Source of the DNA: Hermatobates lingyangjiaoensis
Taxonomy: Eukaryota > Arthropoda > Insecta > Hemiptera > Hermatobatidae
NCBI GenBank assembly: GCA_026182355.1
Contig: JAPFBL010000047.1
Location: forward strand, 1,302,001-1,366,000
DNA length: 64,000 bases
Direction of reading: 5' to 3'
The position numbers and the translations under genes were made by a program. Below are positions 12,938-22,536 of the stretch, piece by piece. Under the pieces are notes generated by a model. That model ran no database searches, was not told the origin of the DNA, and was given only the letters and a program-made list of their open reading frames with translations. Positions within the stretch are counted from its first letter, which is position 1, and every line of letters begins with the position of its first letter.

Positions 12938-12939
<2 letters not shown>
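12774..12939. mobile_element. Small fold-back element ending in a (TA)n tract
   Basis: Terminal arms are complementary: ACTATATTGACAAAAAGAAT (from 12777) against its complement ending at 12939. Inside, on the plus strand, is a hammerhead-like series CTCATGA (one change from CTGATGA), a short hairpin, then ATCGAAATATAGTAGTGAG. The fragments at 55783, 55970 and 58260 belong to the same group. The right arm runs straight into the (TA)n tract at 12939-12983. Confidence 0.65.

Positions 12940-12983
<44 letters not shown>
12939..12983. repeat. (TA)n microsatellite at the left edge of the PLE
   Basis: About 45 bases of alternating TA joins the fold-back at 12774-12939 to the truncated PLE. A second TA tract (13914-13950) lies at the mirror-image position on the other side. 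Confidence 0.95.
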
Positions 12984-12986
<3 letters not shown>

Positions 12987-13018
12987 AAATTTGGAAGCAG
13001 TCCTTCTTTTAAGCATAT

Positions 13019-13236
13019 TTCGTTGAACAGCTGACCGGATTTCGCTGATGTCATTTTCTTCACTAGTTTTTCAAGGTTTCTGAATACATTCTTCTTTCCT
13101 TCATCCAAACGTTGGAGAATGTTAATTAAGTTGGAACCGACATGTTTCGACTGGCTTCCAGTCATCTTCAGGGTGATTAATTAAACAAAGAAGAAAATTA
13201 TTAGTCTTTGGAGTTGGTATTAAGACACATTATACT
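13019..13236 (-). repeat. Left inverted terminal repeat of the PLE
   Basis: This is the reverse-complement copy of 13707-13915. It keeps the complete hammerhead (13124-13182). The adjoining minus-strand ORF starting near 13165 reads through the repeat into the TA tract. Its Lys/Leu-rich segment (ILQRLDEGKKNVFRNLEKL) recurs, slightly changed, in the right repeat at 13826-13915. Confidence 0.85.
13124..13182 (-). ncRNA. Complete hammerhead ribozyme (type I) in PLE repeat
   Basis: On the minus strand every element can be placed. Stem I 5' side is AATTAA...ACC. The core is CTGAAGA (13165-13171). Stem II is GACTGG-AAG-CCAGTC, a perfect six-pair helix with one extra T beside the core. Then come GAA, a stem III made of ACATGT (two pairs, AT loop), C at the cleavage position (13139) and the stem I 3' side GGT...TTAATT. 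The ACC/GGT and AATTAA/TTAATT pairs flank an internal loop, where type I motifs make tertiary contacts. All core residues match the accepted consensus CTGANGA...GAAA...UH. Confidence 0.85.
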
Positions 13237-13699
13237 GATGAGAAATAGCAATAAGATTAAGGATTCTCAACTGAAGGAGTCTAATCTCGTGTATGAGTAC
13301 ACCTGTCAAATCGGGGACCGTGAGCCCTGCAACGATTCATACATTGGGATGACAACTACATCACTGTCGAGAAGACTTACCATGCACCTTTCTATAGGCG
13401 GTCCCAAGAAACATTCAGAGGACAAGCATAATACCAAAATAACTAGAGACCTACTCGTGAGTGGAACTAAAATAATTAGAAAAGAAAACAACTTCAATCG
13501 GCTGCAAATCGCAGAAGCAATAATAATTAAACAGAATAAACCTACAATAAATATTCAGACGGGTAGTAGCGAGAGAGTGCTTAAACTATACGCGTCTGAT
13601 TGGATGAAAAAACCGTTAACTGTCGGTACCCCCACCCCACCATCCACCCCACTTCAGTCAGTAGCTCTCGAGAACCAGGCCCAAGAGCAGCTACTTTAA
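13208..13699 (+). pseudogene. PLE protein C-terminal fragment with GIY-YIG endonuclease domain
   Basis: The 163-codon ORF reads, from about residue 12, like the end of a Penelope-like polyprotein. VYEYTC (residues 28-33) is the position of the first GIY strand. Cys41 and SYIG (44-47) follow, then the helix LSRRLTMH with Arg55/Arg56 and His60, the conserved Glu103 in IAEAIIIKQNKPTIN, and Asn115. These are the expected catalytic and structural positions of the PLE-type GIY-YIG nuclease, which nicks target DNA for target-primed reverse transcription. The first residues come from the inverted repeat, so the ATG is accidental. RT is absent, so the copy cannot move by itself. Confidence 0.85.
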
Positions 13700-13706
13700 A
13701 CTTTTA

Positions 13707-13911
13707 CTGTATAATGTGTCTTAATACCAACTCCAAAGACTAATAATTTTCTTCTTTGTTTAATTAATCACCCTGATGATGACTGGAAGCCTGTCGGTTC
13801 CAACTTAATTAACATTCTCCAACGTTTGGATGAAGGAAAGAAGAAGGTATTCAGAAACCTTGAAAAACTAGTGAAGAAAATGACATCAGCGAAATACGGT
13901 CAGCTGTTCAA

Positions 13912-13915
<4 letters not shown>
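13707..13915 (+). repeat. Right terminal repeat of the PLE, ribozyme deleted
   Basis: It begins just after the GIY-YIG stop codon, as expected for the natural 3' repeat. It matches the left repeat closely, except that the hammerhead reads CTGATGA, then TGACTGGAAGCC joined directly to TGTCGG. The ten bases AGTCGAAACA, which hold one side of stem II and the GAAA box, are missing. The ribozyme of this arm must be dead although its CTGATGA box is perfect. Confidence 0.85.

Positions 13916-13950
<35 letters not shown>
13914..13950. repeat. (TA)n microsatellite at the right edge of the PLE
   Basis: About 37 bases of alternating TA mirrors the tract at 12939-12983. The PLE repeat ends at the same motif (CAGCTGTTCAACGA...) where TA begins. 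Confidence 0.95.
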
Positions 13951-13951
<1 letters not shown>

Positions 13952-14061
13952 TCTCATATGTATCATATACTCTCATATGTAAATGTATATACTCTCAAAA
14001 TATTCTTGACCTCTTCATTGGATTCAGTATTTAACAAGTTTTTTTGAAGGATAAGCCTTTG

Positions 14062-14690
14062 AAAATAAATACTCCTTCTAATGACAACGGTTTCATGTAC
14101 TTGTACATCGTCCTCAGAGCTACGAAAACTATATAAGACTAAACTATTTTCAAAATAAATAGACGGTTTCAGTATGGACTAAAATAATAACATTAAAACA
14201 ATATATGTTATATTAAGCAATATATTCATTTTGTGATGTTAATATACCGTGCATCAAACCACAATTAGAAATGGGAAATAAGTCTAAGATCATTCAACCA
14301 TAATAAGCGGTCTTCGTCAGAGCCAAAACCCAACTTAAATACTAGATGCAGAAACATCATGGTGAGGGGTTGAAAAGAGTGGTATTTCAAAATGGTGTAA
14401 AGTACAGGAAAATACAATAGTCCAGAGAGGGATGTTTGGGGAAACAATAGACTACAGTAAGAAAAAGTAAAAACATATCCGCTAACTGTCAACCCTCTTA
14501 AATGAGGTTATTGCCCTCATTACGAAATCATGTTATGTAACGTATATTAAGTTTTAATGTTAGTATTGTATTCCATACTGAAATTCTAAATAGATTTTAA
14601 AAATATTGTAGACTTATCTGGTTTCTGTAGCTCTGAAGATTGTGTATAAATACATCAGAACATTGGCATAAGAAGGAGTATTTTAATTCA
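14062..14690. mobile_element. Interrupted inverted-repeat PLE fragment
   Basis: Left arm (14062-14215) and right arm (14535-14690) are complementary: AATACTCCTTCTAATG against TAAGAAGGAGTATTTT, and TCAGTATGGA...AACATTAAAAC against GTTTTAATGTT...TCCATACTGA. The left arm holds a minus-strand hammerhead: core CTGAGGA (14111-14117), six-pair stem ATGTAC/GTACAT, GAAAC. One base is lost next to GAAA compared with relatives. The right arm has CTCTGAAGA...CAGAACATTGGC, more decayed. Between the arms lies part of another family (14250-14330). Confidence 0.65.
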
Positions 14691-14945
14691 AACTCCAAAC
14701 CTCAAAAAAACTTACTATTTATATATATGTGTATATATAAATATATTTCGAATTAAGATATGCAGCAGCCTATGCATTGACGACTTTTTTGCTGACTGTC
14801 TCTAACTTTCTCATTATTCTTCTATCAGTTTGGGGTAATATATAAATATTGTGTTTTTTTTTTGACTCTGACGAAGAACACTTGTTACAGTTGAAAGATA
14901 TTAGTCTTTTTTTCTCATTTCATATTGTGGTTTGATCATATTGAT
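14245..14945. mobile_element. Second inverted pair, GAAAGATNTTA hammerhead family
   Basis: Minus-strand arm near 14252-14330 (ACCACAATTAGAAATG...GGTCTTCGTCAGAG) matches the plus-strand arm at 14860-14945 (CTCTGACGAAGA...CATATTGTGGTTTGAT). The plus-strand arm has core CTGACGA (14868-14874), a short stem II and GAAAGAT (14893). The pair brackets the right arm of the element at 14062-14690, so the two inverted pairs cross each other. Confidence 0.55.
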
Positions 14946-14959
14946 TGTTATTTCAGATG

Positions 14960-16690
14960 TTTATGTCAAATCTTGTATATGTATTAGTAAAAACTACTAA
15001 GGATCCTGATTTTAACTATATTGTGTTAGCATTTATTCATGAATTGAATAATCTTAAAAGTTGATTAAGAAAAGGAAGTTCCTACTCATCAGAAGTTTAA
15101 ATGCAGTTTTTAATTCTTTACATTGAATGGTTTAGCAAAGGATTGGTCAATCATTTCAAATATAAGAATGATTTCGTTTTGCAGCTGTATGCATTGATTA
15201 ATAATTGATCAAAGGTTGAGTTAATACATCAAAGTTACAGAAAAATAATTAAGGAAAAGAGATAAATCAAGATAGCGGGTGAGTTGGAAGACCTCTATAG
15301 TCGTGGTAAGTAGTTATATAGGGCCATTTCCCTGACAAAGAGTTAGAGACGAAACAGCCAGCTGTTCGAGTACGGTCATATCGAATAGAACCCTTCTACC
15401 AGGCAACATTTGAATAATTCTGCATGCAAATGGCCATCTGATTTATGCAGCACAATGTTAACTTGAAGTGATGTTTTTAAAAGGAAAACCCTATTACTAC
15501 CAGTTAAAACAATTTATCCTAAATGTACATTTTTCAACCACTAATGGCTTCATAGAATGAATATTTACAGTTAATGCTTTTTGTTTGTATTGTTGGACAA
15601 TGCGTAATATTTGTTTTCAAAACTCCAAGCATTAAGTGGTATAAAACTTTAAACTCACTCCAATTCTTTAATTGCTATTGTCACTTCATTGAACCAGTAA
15701 AATAAACACTGATTAGAGGAATTTTTGTTCATTTAATGTAAAACCAAGAGGCTGAGGTTCAAAATAAAATAATGCATCAGTTCTACGCTTAGAATCATTA
15801 AAATTTCAGTTGAAAACTACCTTTCACGCCTGAGAAACATTTACGTCGGAACATAAATTTATCGTTATTAGATCACCAAATTTACTTCTTAAAGAACAGC
15901 AATAAAAAAATATATCTTGGTTAATTTATAAGAGTGACTCCTTGTATAATACCGTTGTTTTTCAATAATTTTGGTAGTAATGATCAAGTCCACATGACCA
16001 ACTGTAGTCTAATTACTATGTAACTTACGATAGTACTACGCATTTTTTCAATTTATAGATTTACATTAATTGCACATTATACCTTATTATTATTATTAGG
16101 TAATATAAGTTTCTTAGAGAATATGCAAGTTTTTTTGAATGTATATATTTTTGTGTATTTTTCTGTTTTTAGTGAGTCTTAAAAAGCAACAGAAGTATAA
16201 ATTATCAATTATTAATATACCTAACGGCTGTTTTCATTATATTGATCACCAAATCTGCATATTTTTTTCTGAAACAAAACAACAGATGAATATTTTTCTC
16301 ATAAATGTAATAAAAAGATTATTATGTGTATTCCATATAGGAACATTATTTTCATTTAACAATTTTGAAATTAATATTTGTGCTGTGTGTGTAGTACAAA
16401 ACTGAGTTACTATTACAGAAATTATTCGTACTAGCCGGATTGGATCATGAACATTATCACTATCTCATTACATATTCCCTTCCTGAGTAAATAACCTGTC
16501 CTCTAATGTGTCAATGTAATATTGATGTCATTAAAGGTTATAGCTGTAATGAAGGATTATTATCAATGGTATTATTCAGTGGTATTATTCAATATAATAA
16601 ATTATATTGGTTTTACACTGCTCTATTTATATTGATATTATCTGTAATACGATTTTCCGAATAATCTATGATAATATATATATTTCACGG
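14960..16690. other. AT-rich spacer, nothing recognised
   Basis: No repeat-family match or domain-bearing ORF. The plus-strand ORF at 16139-16405 is Ile/Phe-rich background. Confidence 0.5.
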
Positions 16691-16724
16691 TAAACTATAG
16701 ATAGAAAGGAAAGATAAGAACACA

Positions 16725-16795
16725 CTTAATGTCTCTAATTTTTGGTTGAACCGTCATCAGGAGAGTAGAGACTGTAAGAGTGTCCGTATCTTTAC

Positions 16796-16830
<35 letters not shown>
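16725..16830 (-). mobile_element. Hammerhead-bearing fragment next to (TA)n
   Basis: On the minus strand: CTCTCCTGATGACGG, a GGTT/AACC hairpin, then AAAAATTAGAGAC. The core CTGATGA is perfect, but the G of the GAAA box has become A. The (TA)n tract at 16800-16829 starts about 30 bases away. The same family (AAAATTAG after the hairpin) is at 32818-33028. Confidence 0.55.
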
Positions 16831-16832
<2 letters not shown>

Positions 16833-17034
16833 GATTGTGAAACGTTTGTGTCCTTTGTGGATCGTTTTCCAGTTGACAATAAATATAGTCCTAATATATG
16901 TAAGTAACAAATAGATTAGTAAGTTTAAACGTAATATATAATAAGTAATACATATTTATGTACTTATTAGTTTCTTATTGACTGCTTTATTTTTTTATGA
17001 AATAAGTGTATGATCTGTTTTTAATTGTATATTT

Positions 17035-17385
17035 TAGAGCTGGGTTAAACTAAGTCCCTTGTAGGGGCAGTCCCTAAAAGAAACACACTTAGGCTTTACA
17101 TTAGCCCTTTGTGATACAACACAATGATTATTTATTCTGCATTGAGAGTCATAAATTCTGTCTAACTCAAATGTATTTAGAGTATGGATCTTAACGAGTA
17201 TCTGACATTGTACAAGTTCGGGGCAGGTGGCTGAACGTCCTTTCCGAGGGACTACTTCCTCAGATTTATTCACTTTCTGCCTGAATATATCAAGGGCTAG
17301 AGTAGATACCCTGGACCTACTGGTTCAGAGGTGAGCACGTTGACAATTAGCTAACCTGACCCCCTTCCCACTTCTGTGCTAAAAT
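17035..17385 (-). mobile_element. tRNA-derived SINE, minus strand
   Basis: Reads as the reverse complement of the SINE consensus seen at 47543-47872. Shared stretches include AATAAATCTGAGGAAGTAGT, CAGATACTCGTTAAGATCC, TTTAGAGTATGG (complement), and the 3' segment AAGTGTGTTTCTTTTAGGG. The plus-strand sequence TTAGGCTTTACATTAGCCC holds the family site that other copies carry. The ORF at 17034-17273 is a shadow of this element. Confidence 0.75.
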
Positions 17386-17389
17386 GAAA

Positions 17390-19540
17390 CCATATTTACA
17401 ATTTAAATATCAGGACCAACGACCAACGAGATTTTTCGTGCATTGATGCACGTTGGAGTCAGGCAGTTCCAAGCCAGAGCCTTTCTGTTTGTCTGTTTGT
17501 TTTACTTTAATTGTTTAGGTCTGTCGGGTAGGTCGGTAAGTTAGTTTTTCTCCTGTCTATGGTGAGTATGTTTCGTGGTCGAATGGTCTTTGAGTCTAAA
17601 GTCGTCAGTTATCGTTAATTTGGTGATCTGATTAGTCGGAGGGAGATTGGTTTCAGGGAATTTGAAGTAAAATTGTTGTTACTAGCAGGTTAGAGTGTAC
17701 GGGAAATTTTCAGGGATGTAATTTAATGTATTTATATAAGTTGATTGGAAGGAATGCTTTACAACAATCTGGAAAGTTTTAAAAAAAGAAAGCACTTAAT
17801 CACTTAAATATAAAATTTCTTGGATATTACATATATAACCGGCTGTCATCAAGGTGATAGGCTATTGTCTTCAGCGTGTTTATCAAAAACGCATTGAGTT
17901 TATATATATTAGTCGTACTTCAGTGAAGATAGTTTTGGAGTTATTTTTATAGTAGTGGTAAAAAATGTGTGTTAATTATTAATAAAAATAAAAAAATAAT
18001 AAAATCTGTGTTAACAGTGATAATAAAAGTTCAACTACGAGTTGGTAGACTTCTATAACTCTACGTCAAAAGGTTCGTAATTTACTGTATTGTCAGCTTG
18101 ACGACGAGTTATTAACAAGTTATTCTTTGGGCATTTTTGTGAGCATATATATTAATCTATGATATAAGGGCCTTGCTGAACTGTAAGTGAGTAGAGTGTT
18201 AGTATTCATGAAGCTTATCCTATTTTTAAGAGGGTGTGGAAACCACTGTTTGTTCTGTTTGAACATCATTTATCAGTTAGTGTTTTAAGAGGTGCCTCTT
18301 ACGTAGTGTAAAGATTCTTGTGTCAGGTCTGCTAAATTAAAATTTACTATTTGGTTTTTCTATGTTTTTTGTTTCTTTATTTCTAAAAGTTTAATACTTT
18401 CTAAATAATTTTGAGCTGCCAATTGCTTTCTTCATAAATTAATTGCAAATATTTAATTTCTGTAGTTTTATTTATTATACTGTTATTCTCACAAAATAGC
18501 ATACCATTTATAAGAATTGGTTATACCTCAATATGTTTCCAATAGAATTTTTTATGAGTATCATGTTGCACCAATTGTACAATGTATTATTTTTTTTTAA
18601 TATATTACGTCAATTTAAGTGCAGTTATAATCGGCATACTGTAATATCTAATTTCAGCTCATTGATTAGGAAATCTGGAAATACTACGAAATTTGATAAC
18701 GAAATTTATGGTTTTTATTATAATTAACTTTTAACATTTATTCTACTGTTTTACTTTGCCAAATATATTTAAATCAAATGATATTTAATTGAAATATTTT
18801 TGCTATAATACCATTAAGCATTTGATAAAAAATAAAGCAATTAATGAATGAAGCGTGCGTCAAAATGGCAGGAAGAATATAATGAGGGCTTGTTGGTTTT
18901 GGTTGAAGGTTAGTTAAGATCTAATAGTTTGAGATAGAATGAAATCGGGGTCCTGGGTAATTGGAATCCCATCATCAGAAGGCCGCAGGGACGGACCCTT
19001 ATCGAAGAAGTTACCCTCTCACTAACTCCCACAATATGGGAATACCATGTGAACTGACCACTATTCAAATAAAATGAACAATATGGACAACTTTTACAGT
19101 TATTGCAGGTTATTTTCAGAATATATTTAAATCAGCTAAAAAGGGTATTTTTCAAACTATATCTATTATCTTTTTTTACTTACAACAAGATTATATTCTA
19201 TTAGAATATATTTTTATTTAGCTATCATCTATCAGGTAGACTATAAATCAATTCAACAAACTATTTATTTTGATGACCCAATAACAAAGTTAATCTCAAC
19301 TTATAATTCTGACGTTTCAGTCTATGATGACCATATTTGAAGGAATATTTCATTAATAATATCATGAAAATATTAAAAAAGAACCAACCATTTAATAATA
19401 ATTAAATTATAAAATTTGAACTTTGTAAAAGGTAAAATCAAAATGTTATAATTTTTTTGTACTTTGTGTGTTACTATTCTTCGATTTAGAGTTGTTATTG
19501 CGTCCAGTTTAGATTCTCTTTCCGATTTTATAATGAATAT
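17390..19540. other. Spacer without supported gene
   Basis: The stretch 17400-17700 is a little richer in G but shows no ORF or repeat match. A short palindrome GTGCATTGATGCAC is at 17438-17451. The rest is AT background. Confidence 0.5.
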
Positions 19541-19544
19541 ATAT

Positions 19545-19585
19545 AACAAGCGGTCTTCGTCAGAGTCAAAAACCCAACTGAAATC
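19545..19585 (-). repeat. Half of a GAAAGAT-family hammerhead repeat
   Basis: The minus strand reads TTTGACTCTGACGAAGACCG, matching 14856-14880, with core CTGACGA. It then stops at TATATATTCAT without a GAAA box. It is cut off directly at AT-rich sequence and is followed on the other side by a CT tract and the longest TA tract of the window. Confidence 0.6.
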
Positions 19586-19591
19586 TTTTTA

Positions 19592-19625
19592 TCTCTCTCT
19601 CTCACTCTCTCTCTCTCTCTCTCTT

Positions 19626-19681
<56 letters not shown>

Positions 19682-19751
19682 TATATATATTATATATATA
19701 TTAATATATATATATTTATATATAATATAAATAATATATAATATAATATAT

Positions 19752-19826
<75 letters not shown>
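19592..19826. repeat. Compound (CT)n / (TA)n microsatellite
   Basis: About 33 bases of CT repeat followed by roughly 200 bases that are almost only A and T in TA, TAT and AAT arrangements. Short interruptions show an old, expanding tract. It is one of the most cruciform- and slippage-prone stretches here, and assembly length may be unreliable. Confidence 0.9.
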
Positions 19827-19829
<3 letters not shown>

Positions 19830-19996
19830 GGGGTTTCACGCACACTGCAGCTACTAGGTGACCAACCACCAGCTACTCGCCAAGCCGACACTCAGTCACG
19901 GCCCAGTATTCAGAACAGCAACACCTAAGATATGTATATGAGACAAAATGTCGTAGAAGAATCACAATGAAGAAAAATAAGCTCTGACACCTCCTA

Positions 19997-20036
19997 GATA
20001 TATATATATATATATATATCTAAATACATACTATAG

Positions 20037-20082
<46 letters not shown>
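19997..20082. repeat. Two (TA)n tracts left of a palindrome
   Basis: TA tracts at 19997-20019 and 20042-20082 lie immediately before the inverted repeat that starts at 20094. Another TA tract (20496-20521) follows it on the right. Confidence 0.9.
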
Positions 20083-20086
<4 letters not shown>

Positions 20087-20093
20087 TATAGTC

Positions 20094-20449
20094 TATCGGG
20101 ACACGGTCAGTTTTTCAGGTTCAAATTAAACTCTCATTGCCATCGTTTCGGTTTTTATTTAAAACCTTTTTCATAGGTAGAAGTATAAATTTTGAAACAG
20201 AAAAACTAAGTATTACATTACAAATTATTTTACGAAGAAAAATAGTATTTCAGTGTACGTGTTCATTCAGACTACAGTTGTTGTTAAAATACACATACTA
20301 TTTTTCTTTGTAAAATAATTTGTAATGTAATACTTAGTTTTTCTGTTTCAAAATTTATGCTTCTGCCTATAAAAAAAGTTTTAAATAAAGACCGAAACGT
20401 TGGCAATGAGAGTTTAATTTGAACCTGAAGAACTGATCGAGTCCCGATA
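20094..20449. mobile_element. Palindromic PLE repeat pair, 155-bp arms
   Basis: Arms at 20094-20248 and 20295-20449 are near-perfect reverse complements around a 46-base spacer. Each arm, read toward its outside edge, has TAG/CAG-flanked CTAT(A/G)AAAAA, a GGTTTTAAATAAA-type hairpin, CGAAACG and TTGGCAATGAGAG. This is the 3' half of a hammerhead (stem II, GAAAC, stem III), but the first core box reads CTATGAAA rather than CTGATGA. A third copy is at 35990-36120 and a fourth at 57781-57880. The whole unit sits between (TA)n tracts. Confidence 0.8.
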
Positions 20450-20588
20450 TACCTTAGTTTTGTTTCTATTCCACGGTCGATACTTTTATCAATATTTATA
20501 TATATATATATATATATATATCATTAAATAACTTGCCAACTTTAAGTCTAGTATGTTTCTTACATACCTTCTCGACTTTTCTTATATT

Positions 20589-20633
20589 AGAGGTGTGTTC
20601 TCTAATCGGGGTTCGGTTTCGATAGAACACACC
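20589..20633. repeat. Short hairpin, 11-bp perfect stem
   Basis: AGGTGTGTTCT at 20589-20599 pairs perfectly with AGAACACACCT ending at 20633. The left half plus CTAATCGGGGTTCGG is repeated at 57781-57806, next to a hammerhead repeat of the same family as the 20094-20449 palindrome. It is probably the outer end of that family's terminal repeat. Confidence 0.75.
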
Positions 20634-20699
20634 TATTTTATCAAACGGTAGATATATTATTGAATCTGTTATATATATATATATATAAGTAGTTAGATC

Positions 20700-20880
20700 T
20701 CCTGCTTATTTTCATCTTGATACATTTTCTACATACTCTATCGTATTGGTTTATAGAACTTTTCCATTTATCAGGGACACCATAAATCAATTCACCAAAA
20801 TAGTTATTTTGAAATTCCATTAACAAAGTTTATTTCAACTAAAGTTCTCAACGTTTTAGTCAACCTTGATTGAAATATAA
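20700..20880 (+). repeat. Dispersed repeat with CTCAACGTTTTAGTC motif
   Basis: Shares the order TATCAGG, AAATCAATTCACCAAAA, TATTTTGAAATTCC, TTAACAAAGTT, TTTCAACTAAAG and ACGTTTTAGTCAACC with 22180-22345. More distant copies are at 19220-19370 and 55240-55385. On the minus strand the end reads GGTTGACTAAAACGTTGAG, which resembles the stem-II/GAAAC half of a hammerhead with G changed to T or A, so this is likely another decayed PLE repeat family. Confidence 0.6.
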
Positions 20881-21565
20881 TAAATCCTTTTTTTTTCATA
20901 CTTAAAAAAAATTATTATTCATTCAAATTTTATTAAATTGATTTATTTAGAAACACTGTTTTCAACTCTCCAACAAAATAGATCACAATAATTAAGTTAT
21001 CTTCAAAATTGGGGAAAAGTAAAAAAGTTCCAGTAACAATACCGTTTGGAATTACCAGCGAAAAATCAATGTTTGAGTGTTGTTAAACTGTTCTTAAGCA
21101 ATTGGCATGCAGGTTTCTATTATATGCGTGAGAACCAGGGAATAATTGCTGACTGAATGCTTTCAAGTGTTCAAGCTATAATTTTAAAATTGAACGAAGA
21201 GTTGAAATTAAATTACTGAAGCAGTGAGGAATGTTGGATTCGTAAAGCTTTGCCATCTAGGCTACTCTACAGAACACTCCTCTTTTCACTGCGTTTTATT
21301 TTAAAACGGTAAATCTGTTCACATGAAAAGTTTGAGTGAAAATACGTAGTAAAAACATCCGTTACCACCCGTTTTTCTATTAAATACAAAGTTATTTCTC
21401 CAGTTATACATGTGTATAACACCAAATAACAATAATAATTTGATACATTAGCAAATTTTTCCCTATACCTACATGAATACTTGTTAAATGATTTCAGTCC
21501 CACCTGAAATGACACTTCACTTTTTAAATCAAAATGGCCAGATTCACTATGGATTGTTAAATATA

Positions 21566-22089
21566 TTTATATTATTAATATGGCAAACCGTCATACCTCG
21601 TACGATGATGTTGGAGTCGTTGGAGCACTTTCGGACGTTGTCGATCTTCAATCGCTACTAACCTACTGCTGTAATATTGTGGTGGGGGGTTGGTTTTCTG
21701 CTATCCTGACAATATTACTTTGTTTTTTTCATTTCGTTTTTTTTTTATTTTTAGTTTTTGGTTATTATCTAGATGGATGTTTTTATATTTTCAAACTTTG
21801 TCATACTGTCTGTCGAGTAGTCTTTTTATTTTTATATAAAGCATTAATAAAAATAAAAAGAAGACTGAACAGACAGTGTGACGAAGTTAGAAAATATAAA
21901 CACATCAATCTAGATAATAGCTAAGAACTAAAAATTAAAAATAACTAAATAAAAAAAAACAAAGTAAAATAGGATAGCAATGGACTTGACAGAAAACCAA
22001 CCCCCCTTTATAACAGCTGAATAGGTTAGTTGTGATTGAACGACAATGTCCGAAAGTACGATGATAGTTTGCCACATTAATAATATAAA
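21566..22089. mobile_element. 524-bp fold-back hairpin element
   Basis: The tips TTTATATTATTAAT(A/G)TGGCAAAC (21566) and its complement (ending 22089) match. The complementarity then continues almost to the centre near 21842: ACTTTCGGAC, ACTAACCTA, GGGTTGGTTTTCTG, CTTTGTTTTTTTC, TTATCTAGAT, ATTTTCAAACTT and TTTTTATTTTTAT all have mirror partners. Arms are about 250-265 bases with only some 10-15 bases of loop, and the arms differ by scattered substitutions and small indels. It resembles a fold-back or hairpin MITE. ORFs at 21580-21924 and 21935-22123 are by-products. A transcript would form long double-stranded RNA. Confidence 0.85.
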
Positions 22090-22179
22090 TCATACCAACC
22101 TCAGTGGTAATAATACTATGCATGTATGCTAAATATATCGTTAAATGCCTTGCATATTTTTATCCTACCTCATCCTAAA

Positions 22180-22345
22180 TACTCTTTCCTCTTTGTTTAT
22201 ACAAGTCTACTGCTTATCAGGTGTAATATAAATCAATTTACCAAAAAAAAATTATTTTGGAATTCCATAAACAACGTTAATTTTAACTAAATGCCCTACG
22301 TTTTAGTCAACCCTAACCATGTTGAGGAGAAATATTTCATCATTA
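22180..22345 (+). repeat. Dispersed repeat, second copy
   Basis: Same family as 20700-20880: CTTATCAGGTGTAATATAAA, TCAATTTACCAAAA, TATTTTGGAATTCC, ATTTTAACTAAAT and CTACGTTTTAGTCAACCC. It continues with CATGTTGAGGAG, whose complement CTCCTCAACATGG resembles a decayed hammerhead core. The short sequences at 25431 and 44930 have better preserved CTGAACATGG and CTGAAGATGG versions. Confidence 0.6.
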
Positions 22346-22536
22346 ATATAATAGAATTATTATTAACAAAAAAGTTGATTAATTCTATAAACAAATTAAC
22401 AACGTTATACATTTACAAACCGTAACATATTCATTAATTGTGCATTAATACTATTCGAATGTTATCACTCAATAGTTTCAGATATTGTATTCAAATTTTA
22501 ATTAATTCACCAAGATGTCCCTAAAGCCCATATATT

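Larger units (their letters stand above)
12984..13950 (+). mobile_element. Truncated Penelope-like element with inverted terminal repeats
   Basis: Left repeat (about 13019-13236, reversed) and right repeat (about 13707-13915) are highly similar over ~210 bases. They share GTCTTTGGAGTTGGTATTAA, the hammerhead region, TTCCAACTTAATTAACATTC and AAAATGACATCAGCGAAAT in opposite orientations. Between them lies only the C-terminal GIY-YIG part of the PLE protein; no reverse transcriptase is present. In intact PLEs an RT domain precedes GIY-YIG. The element is therefore a 5'-truncated insertion with an inverted upstream repeat, an arrangement known for PLEs. Both outer edges run into (TA)n tracts. Confidence 0.85.

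Noticed and set aside
19464..19891. ORFs encoding Ile-Tyr and Leu-Ser runs
   Set aside because: They are translations of the CT and TA microsatellites.
20441..20470. Second hammerhead core CTGAAGAACTGATCG next to the palindrome
   Set aside because: CTGAAGA is present, but no hairpin plus GAAA follows within a workable distance.
21580..21924. 114-codon ORF starting MANRHTSYDDVGVVG
   Set aside because: It lies entirely in one arm of the fold-back hairpin and its mirror arm has frame breaks; the second half is a Phe/Leu run from T-rich sequence. I take it as a chance ORF.
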